From the NCBI GenBank assembly GCA_014218235.1, contig CM024753.1:178536348-178600347 (forward strand): a stretch of DNA of 64,000 bases. The letters run 5' to 3'. The position numbers were made by a program, and so were the translations under genes. Positions within the stretch are counted from its first letter, which is position 1, and the number at the start of each line of letters is the position of its first letter. Below are positions 57,586 through 64,000 of this stretch, in pieces. The notes below the pieces were generated by a model that saw only the letters and a list, made by a program, of their open reading frames with translations, had not been told where the DNA came from and did no database searches. This DNA comes from Colocasia esculenta (lineage: Eukaryota > Streptophyta > Magnoliopsida > Alismatales > Araceae).

Positions 57586-60500
57586 GGTGGGCTAGGCCTA
57601 ACAAGTTCAATCGACTTGAGAGCCAATAAGGGCCTCAAAAAAGAAGAAGAGAAAGTAGTAGTTAAAGTGACTTTAATCTTATATTGACTATCCCCGACAA
57701 CTTTCAAAGGAAGGCGATCAACTAGCGAAGGAAGGACATGTGGCAATTGCAATCTAGTCTCTCTCTTTATTTTCTCTTTCCTCTTCCTAACTTTGTCTCT
57801 CTCCGTAGATGGAGTTGAATTGATTTGATCGTTTAAAGGATTAATCCCATAAACCCTTTCTAGTTGACTGTCCTTTTCAAATCAAATTGTTTTGGACAAC
57901 GAGCAAACGCTTGTTTTCCCAAGGTATTCATGCACTTGGATTCTAAACTTGGCCCTCTTGAGATCGGCCACCAAATACAGAACCAAACCAACCTCATAAA
58001 TTTCTTTTATAATCCAATGTGTTAGAAAAGTAGAGATCTTGATCAGCTTGGCTAAAACAAGAACAAGCAAGTTTCTTGCACAGTTAACTTAGTCATGATC
58101 AAGTTGGGTAGACCTAACAAAACCCAATTAACTTGCAAGCAAGGGAGTACTCCATGTTTCCTCATGGGCTTGCATCCGTGGGCTTCATTTCCATCTGTTT
58201 GCTTATCACATCGTTCAACAGCACCTCACTGTTGTGCCAACAGTTAAGGTTGCTATCATCTTATGGAAGTATTCTATTGCACCTAGGCTAGGAACGGCAG
58301 TTTTGGAACAGCCTTCAACTTCGCCAAGCATGGAGACATCAGTTGCATGGGATCCATTTAAATGGTTGAAAGAAGCTGATATAATTAGAATCCTCAAGCG
58401 ATCTTATGTGTCTTAAGATTCTTATTGTATAGTAGTCTAGGCTTGTTGCTTCCATAAACGGTTGCTTGCAATAGGGAGTAGAATCTTTAAGGAAACACGA
58501 TTCTGGTACAGACCCATTTTCCTAATGTACAACTCGTAGTAATTAAATTAAAACAAAAAAACAGAAAAAAAAACAAGAATCCTACCCACATGAATCCATG
58601 GCATTACGAAATTTAGATTACATATGAGAATTAGGGTTTGTCGTTTCTTTAAAACATCTGCTGGATCGAGAGGAACCTGGAACCCAAAACGCCATCCGAC
58701 CCACAAAACTTCTCTCCCTGGTAGTCATGGCACGCAACACAACAGTACAGTCCGGGGGGGATGCCAAAGGCCGACCATGATGGGGTGGGGTCCGAATGAT
58801 GCCAAACTCTCTCCAATGACTTTATTAATCACAAGCGATGATCATCTAATTAATGTTGTCAAGGGTCCAAAATCACAAGAGACAGGAAAAAGCCACCGCC
58901 ATATTTTTCTGAACCCCCCCCCCCCCCTCCCACCTGACTCGGGGGATTTAATGGCCCCAATAGTGCCCATCAAAAACTATCCCCCCAAGCAGCTGACGCG
59001 ATCCACCACCTGCGTTAGACCATTGGCTGTTCAGAGGAAAAGAGAGAGAGAGAACAAAAGGACAAAACAAAACTAAGCAAAGGAATCCCCCTCACGGAGC
59101 TCTTTCCTCCATTTAATAGTGACTGAGCTGGCATTCTATTGACAAGACGCATCGATCAATTTGTGAAGGACATCCATCATACATACTATCACGTTACCGT
59201 CAATCGCGAGAGGAACTGACAACCCAACATCATAAGAGGAACGCCAGAAACAACACTCGCCCTTCTCTGCCCATGCGTGGCAGAGATGTACACAAATTTG
59301 CTCCTCACTCAAGACAAATGGATCTCTTTTTCTCGTTTTTTTTTCCTCTACCCATTTTGCACCATAGAACGGGATTTTTACCAGATGATATGGGAGACTT
59401 TGTTAAGAGCTTCCATAAATCTGGTGAGTTTGGAGTCAAATGCCACCATTTGGGTTTTCAAAGTACCAAGTGTGGAACCTTCCTCTTGCCCCGGAAAGGA
59501 GGGGGGGTGCGGACGGGCACCGCACGTGGATCGAAACTTCGACTTTCGTCCAAACTGGGGATTGACAGGTCTTTAATCCCATTCATGTTCCATCCACATG
59601 CGGGTGGAGAATTGGGGTCAAAGGTAGAAACCACACAAGGCGTTAAACAAATGCATCACGGAAATACATGCAGAGATATCAGAACGCCGGCCGGATGCGG
59701 ATCCCAGTTGTTAACAGTTCATCATCAAATAAAATAGTCCAGTACCCTTTTGTGGATACGGGCTTCTCAGCGTCGATTTCCAAAACCCACCATGCATTAA
59801 AAAACCCTACAAGTGAGGCAAAGCAATGCATGCATAGAGACTCGAAGGGAGAAGGAATATCTTGTGAATGAGGAAAAGGTTATGTATTATACTGCCAAAT
59901 TAAGGAATCTCCCCCGCACCCAAATCGTTTTTGCTATGGTAAAGCTTGTCTTATGATGAGAAAGGAGCTGAGAACTAGTAAGCTTGATCCAACAAAGAGA
60001 GTAAAGAATAACATTAGCCCTAGCTATCAATGAAGGTAACAAGTTTGCCACTTGTCATATGCTGGTGGGGATCGATGGGCTGTGGGGGCGGCGGGGAAGA
60101 AGGAAGTCATTCTATTGGGTAGGGAATGCGGATGGGGATCAAGGCATCAGTGTGGTAATTCTCCCTGCGGGGGCTGTACAATAATACGTAGGCAGATTCA
60201 ACCTTTTATGCCACTTGTTGTACCCGGCACTGTGCCGAAGTGTCATGTCCATGTAGCAATCCTTAGGACACCCCGCTTCTGCGCTGGACGGGGAGGGAGG
60301 GCATGGCCTGATGGGTGGAAGCTTTGGCGTGGACAACAGTAGATTTGACTTCCGGGCTTCTCTGGGTACGGAAACCCATGAACGTTGATGCAGAAAGGCA
60401 GGTAGACCAAAAGTCCTTAAGAGAGCACATCATGGAATCAACTGTTACTGTAAAATAATGGAAGATCCTCAACTGCACACACAGCTGATCAGATCTTACT

Positions 60501-62603
60501 TTCTCACGTCTGTAATAAGACGGCAATTAAGTAGCAGTGTGGCAGCATTGTTTCCATCTATAGTTTCAGGTCGTCACGGCTTATGCTGCATGTTCCTGGG
60601 AGCTTTCCGGGTCTGCTGCTGAGGAGATTGCTTGGCGCACCGATGCTTAAAAACTATGGCAGCAGCGAGAAGAACACATGTGACATGGATAAAAATAACG
60701 AGTAAACAGGAAGTCGTCCGGGAATCCTCCTCCCCACTTCCCAACATCACCCATTGAGTTACTTGAAAGGCTGGTGTTACAGTGGCATTCATTACACCCT
60801 TCATTGTTTTATGATCAGGTGAGCGATGCCATGAGAGAGAGAGAGAGAGAGTGTGTGTGTGTTATGAGTGCAAACAGAAATATGCAACTAATACAATTTA
60901 CTCTCCGAATACCTCAAAACCGGGTGATCAGATGGGAGAAAACAGGCAAAACGAAGCCCAATAAGACAATATATGCTATGAAATGTGGGGAAAAAAAAAA
61001 TCAATGGAGGTTTTTAATTTCGGACTTGTCCTCTTATATATGCGTCTTCTGCAGAACATGCTGAAATGGCTGTAACGACGCGAAGAAAGAAATCTAAAGA
61101 GGAGTGGAGGGGGGCGGGTTACAGGAGGGACCGGAGGGAAGGAGGGTGGTGGTGTTGGATGGAGGGATCCAGTTTGTTTTATCGCTCCCGGCCGGCCCTG
61201 CTGCTCCTGCTGCCGCTGCGTCACCATTTGGCGATGCTCCCTTTTGTCCCCCCTCCTCTCTCTCTTATCTTTCCCCCTCGGCGTCTGTTCATCACCTGCA
61301 GCAATGTCCGACCACCGTACGAGAGGGCATCAGAAATTGGGAGCGAAATGAGATGAACAAGTGATTACATCACGCATACTGAACGGAAATAAAAACAACA
61401 AGGGGCAGGAGAGAGAGTGGGGTGGGGAGGGAGGAGGGAGGGTGACGACAAGAGCAAGAAATAGCGTGGACAACCACTCTTCCTTCTTTTGGGAGTCGGG
61501 CAGGCCGCTTTGCAGTGTCCAAAGCCCTCCATTTACCGAGTTGCCCGCCCCCTCTTTGCCTTCTCCATTTTGCTTCCTCGACACACATTAGCGTCAACGG
61601 CAAGCAATAAGGCAGTAAATAGGAAAAGGATATTCTAAAACCTGTCACTGCCGCGGCATCCCAGGAAGGGCATTCAAATTAAAGATCCTTTTCTTTCCAT
61701 GTATTCTCCTATATCTAGGCTGCTAAAAGAGGTGATTTCCCGACTGGAATATAAGGAAAAAGCAAGCCAAAGTAACTATGGTTTCATGTGTGCATTGACT
61801 GTCGAAAGGTTTTCTTCTATGCACTGTTTGAAAGGCTGAATGATATCACCTTCCTTTGACCCAAAAGAAAACCCGCCTAGTCAGACATTTTCCAACATCA
61901 CCAAGTGTTACAGCTTCCATTAGGCAAGGTCCAGTGAATTAGGTGGAATGGCAACGGTAGGTCGCTGTATTTGTTCTTGCGGTCATAACCAGCTTTGCCA
62001 ACAGATTTGCAGGCCACCTAGCTAGGTCTGGTGGCGGATGGAACACAATTGTGCAACTGTTGGTGCAATGGCAGGAACCAGTGAATGGCACAGGCCATGT
62101 ATGGGAGGATGCGCGGGGCCGGGAAGGGGGTATGGGTACTTATTAGATGTAAAGAAAACAAGTAGCAATAATAAGATTATAAGCTCTCGATGGCAGAACC
62201 CACTTCATACAGCTTGCACAGAGGAACTACTAAAAGCTCTAATGGTAGCTAGCCCACAGAACGAGAAGAAGATTATTACCTGAGGAGGCTGCTACTTCTT
62301 CCAAGGTGCAAAGACGCAAATGGGCAACATGGTAAATTCGACGTCTCCTAGGGCACAACCGCAGAGACGCAGCAGTACCAGGAGCAGCAGCAGCAGCAAC
62401 AGCAACAGGAGCAGTAGCAGTAGCAGACTAGCTAGCAGGCAAGTAAGCCCTCTAAAAGCACACGGAAAGAGATGTGGTGGAGAGACAAAGAGTGTTTAGC
62501 GAAACCCGTATCGATTGCGAGGCCCACCTTGAGCCCAAGCAAACACCCGGCAAGAAGCAGCAGATAGTGAACAGAAGGTATCTCTGAAATCGTCGGTAGC
62601 TGG
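57586..62603. other. Intergenic region with no recognised gene
   Basis: Host-like sequence between the CACTA element and the LOB gene. Open stretches such as 58234-58416 (+, containing KVAIILWKYSIAPRLG and AWDPFKWLKEADIIR) and 60574-60804 (-, with one hydrophobic segment SCLLVIFIHVTCVLLAAAIV) match nothing I know. A probable splice donor on the minus strand near 62279 (CTCAG then GTAATAATC) could belong to a 3'-UTR intron of the LOB gene. No tRNA, rRNA or transposon ends were found. Confidence 0.5.
60831..60863. repeat. (GA)n(GT)n microsatellite
   Basis: GAGAGAGAGAGA followed by GTGTGTGTGT, a compound dinucleotide repeat. Confidence 0.9.
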
Positions 62604-63638
62604 CTAGGTGAGCCTTCCCGACGACAGACCAGCTGAGGCACCGTCGCTCCCCACTTCACCTCCCGCGACCCTCCGCTGCTCTTGCTGCCGTGTCTGTTGT
62701 GAGTGGTGCTGCCGTTGCTGTTGGTGGTGGTGCTGTTGCTGCTGCTGTTCTTGGAAGTGTGGGTGCTGCTGAAAGTTGTGGACTGGGGAGTCGAATGGAT
62801 GCGGCGACAGCGCCAATCCCGACGGCGGGCCGGCCAACGAAACCACCCCGCTAATGTAGTTGAACCCACCCGAGGCCGCGCCGCAGCTGCCATCCATGCT
62901 GCCGCCATACCTCAAAAGATCCTGCTGTTGTTGGACGTCGTAGCCTCGGAGGAGCATCTCCTGGTTCTCCCTGGCGGCCGCCGCTGCCGCCGCCAAACGC
63001 TGAGCCTCCATAATCTGATGCGGGTGGTACTGCTGGTGGTGCTGCACCAGCACCGTGGGAGGGGAAGTCCCCGCGTGCGGCAGCCCCAGGCCCATGGCCG
63101 CCACTGCCGCATGGGAGTGCATGCCGTACGGGACCACCGAGAGCGACGCCGGAGTCGCCGCGAGGTTGACAGCGGCCCCCATGGCGGAGTACTGCTGGTC
63201 GAGGAAGGGGTGTCCCGGGCTCACCAGCGGGATGGGCTGCTGGTTGGCGGCGGCCGCACCGAGAAAAGGGTTGGACACTGCGGAGGGACCGATGTAAGAG
63301 GAGAGCTCCTTCTTGGCGTCGTCGAGATCCTGCTGCAACTGCTTGAGACGGTGCTGGAGGATGGAGATATAGCCGACGCAGCCGTAGACAGGATCGCGCA
63401 GGCGGGCCTCGGCCTCGTAGGCAAGCGAGTTCACGGCGTCCTCCCGCTGGGCAGAGCTGAGGTCGTTGAGCAGCTTGGCGACGTTGCTGGCGCCGAAGAC
63501 CCGGTGCACGTTGGCGAACTTGGCCGGCTGGTCCGGTGGGAAGTAGGGGGCGAACACACACCCCGGGGTGCACTTGCGGCGCAGGAACTTACACGCCGCG
63601 CACGGCGAATTCGTCGTCGTCGACGACGACGACGCCAT
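62604..63638 (-). CDS. LOB-domain transcription factor, class I (LBD36/ASL1-like)
   Basis: 344-residue plant-specific nuclear DNA-binding protein. The LOB domain fills residues 12-112. It has the zinc-finger-like CX2CX6CX3C (Cys13, 16, 23, 27), the GAS block around 29-77 (FGASNVAKLLND, QREDAVNSL), the invariant DPVYGC at 82-87, and a leucine-zipper-like coiled coil at about 88-112 for dimerisation. The words KELSSYIGP just after the domain favour the LBD36/ASL1 group over AS2/LBD6. The C-terminus is low-complexity (Ala, then His/Gln runs). I chose Met at 63636-63638 (MASSSS), the family's usual start; the upstream in-frame extension is explained by a 5'-UTR intron. Relatives act in leaf and inflorescence patterning. 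It is GC-rich, intact, and the only gene here that looks functional. Confidence 0.95.
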   Translation of the reverse strand: MASSSSTTTNSPCAACKFLRRKCTPGCVFAPYFPPDQPAKFANVHRVFGASNVAKLLNDLSSAQREDAVNSLAYEAEARLRDPVYGCVGYISILQHRLKQLQQDLDDAKKELSSYIGPSAVSNPFLGAAAANQQPIPLVSPGHPFLDQQYSAMGAAVNLAATPASLSVVPYGMHSHAAVAAMGLGLPHAGTSPPTVLVQHHQQYHPHQIMEAQRLAAAAAAARENQEMLLRGYDVQQQQDLLRYGGSMDGSCGAASGGFNYISGVVSLAGPPSGLALSPHPFDSPVHNFQQHPHFQEQQQQQHHHQQQRQHHSQQTRQQEQRRVAGGEVGSDGASAGLSSGRLT

Positions 63639-63668
63639 CACCGCAATGGATCCCCCCTCTCCCCAACT

Positions 63669-63838
63669 CTGCAAAAATGGAGACTTTTCAATCCAGCGTT
63701 TAAATGGAGAAAGGGCGACAGCAATTTTCACTACTACCCATTAGTATTTTGGCGATAATTTAAAACATTGCAATTGTTTCATCTCGTTATTCATAGGTAG
63801 GGTTAGGGTTCTTTGGTTGATCCGCGAACGCTGCTTAC
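63669..63838 (-). other. Probable 5'-UTR intron of the LOB gene
   Basis: Minus-strand donor AATAG then GTAAGC (GT at 63838-63837) and acceptor TTTTTGCAG (ending at 63669), preceded by a T-rich run. Length is 170 bp. It would remove the upstream ATG at 63731 and leave 30 bases between the splice and the chosen start. Several LBD genes have an intron before the coding region. Confidence 0.6.
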
Positions 63839-64000
63839 CTATTAAGACAAGGGGGGGCAACGGCGATCTAACGCGAGGACGGCCGAAAACCGGAGAGACC
63901 TAGTAGAGAATCAGGCGACGCGACATTGATCAGACCGTGGAGGCTTCAGAGAGAGCAGAAGTAGAGGAGATGGACAGGTGTGGAGAGGGGGAAGAGAGAG
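63839..64000 (-). promoter_or_regulatory. LOB gene 5' leader, CT-rich on the sense strand
   Basis: On the minus strand the edge of the window reads CTCTCTCTTCCCCCTCTCC, with further CT-rich patches. This is typical of plant 5' UTRs near the transcription start. The core promoter is probably just outside the window; no TATA box is seen here. Confidence 0.4.

Noticed and set aside
58234..58416. 60-codon ORF containing PTVKVAIILWKYS
   Set aside because: Briefly resembled a piece of an ankyrin-type chaperone protein, but the match could not be sustained across its length.
59273..59737. 154-codon ORF on the + strand
   Set aside because: Overlaps another ORF in a different frame, has irregular composition and no domain; not supported as a gene.
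60574..60804. 76-codon minus-strand ORF with one hydrophobic segment
   Set aside because: It has a possible membrane helix, but no family match, no start context and no neighbouring exons; kept only as a note in the intergenic entry.
62703..63758. 351-codon ORF on the + strand
   Set aside because: It is the antisense of the LOB-domain gene; its length comes from GC-rich codons and it has no domain of its own.

Overview
The window reads as nuclear DNA from a flowering plant. The evidence is plant Ty1/copia and Ty3/gypsy retrotransposons, CACTA (En/Spm) DNA transposons, a LOB-domain transcription factor gene, and intron-split fragments of plant APS kinase, importin-5 and DUF936 genes. GC-rich first exons and the GC-rich LOB gene lean weakly towards a monocot; I cannot name a species. 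Roughly 90% of the window is transposable elements nested inside one another. Only the right end (about 57.6-64 kb) looks like ordinary gene space.

Left block, 1-44057. A decayed Ty3/gypsy element (called C, + strand) is the host layer. Its 5' LTR survives as 8126-9152 plus 21955-23384, its gag-pol is split over 23591-41010, and its 3' LTR is 41068-44057. Several elements inserted into it. (a) Element A is another Ty3/gypsy on the minus strand; it runs off the left edge and abuts C at 8125/8126. (b) A solo LTR, D (9153-21954), sits in C's 5' LTR, and a SIRE-like copia element (10105-21531) sits inside D. (c) A 2528-bp solo LTR, S1 (24064-26591, target duplication ATGCC), interrupts C's gag. 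(d) A gag-only Ty3 element, B (28028-38627, target duplication CCAAT), interrupts C's reverse transcriptase. (e) A 2755-bp solo LTR, S2 (31021-33775, target duplication TCTGA), sits inside B's 5' LTR. Most boundaries can be set to the base from TG...CA ends, target-site duplications and the paired uninterrupted LTR.

Middle block, 44326-57585. This is a 13.3-kb CACTA transposon (TIR CACTACAAGA..., target duplication GGT). It carries its own broken transposase-associated gene, an intronic array of about 12 copies of a 178-bp satellite, a B3-like ORF, and an antisense three-exon fragment of an APS kinase gene. A second CACTA element (51845-57443, target duplication GTA) lies inside its right part. 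That one is a Pack-type element: it carries exons of importin-5 and of a DUF936 protein, on the same strand, with stop codons.

Right block, 57586-64000. About 5 kb shows no gene I can recognise. It is followed by a minus-strand LOB-domain (LBD36/ASL1-like) gene with an intact ORF and a probable 5'-UTR intron; its leader runs to the right edge. It is the only gene in the window that looks intact.

The least explained signal is a set of about 30 copies of the 10-bp palindrome CTGTCGACAG or close variants. They fall in 15 pairs whose members are 19-22 bp apart, nearly always 21-22. They occur in the copia LTRs, in the copia internal region, and again in the solo LTR S2, whose terminal sequences differ.
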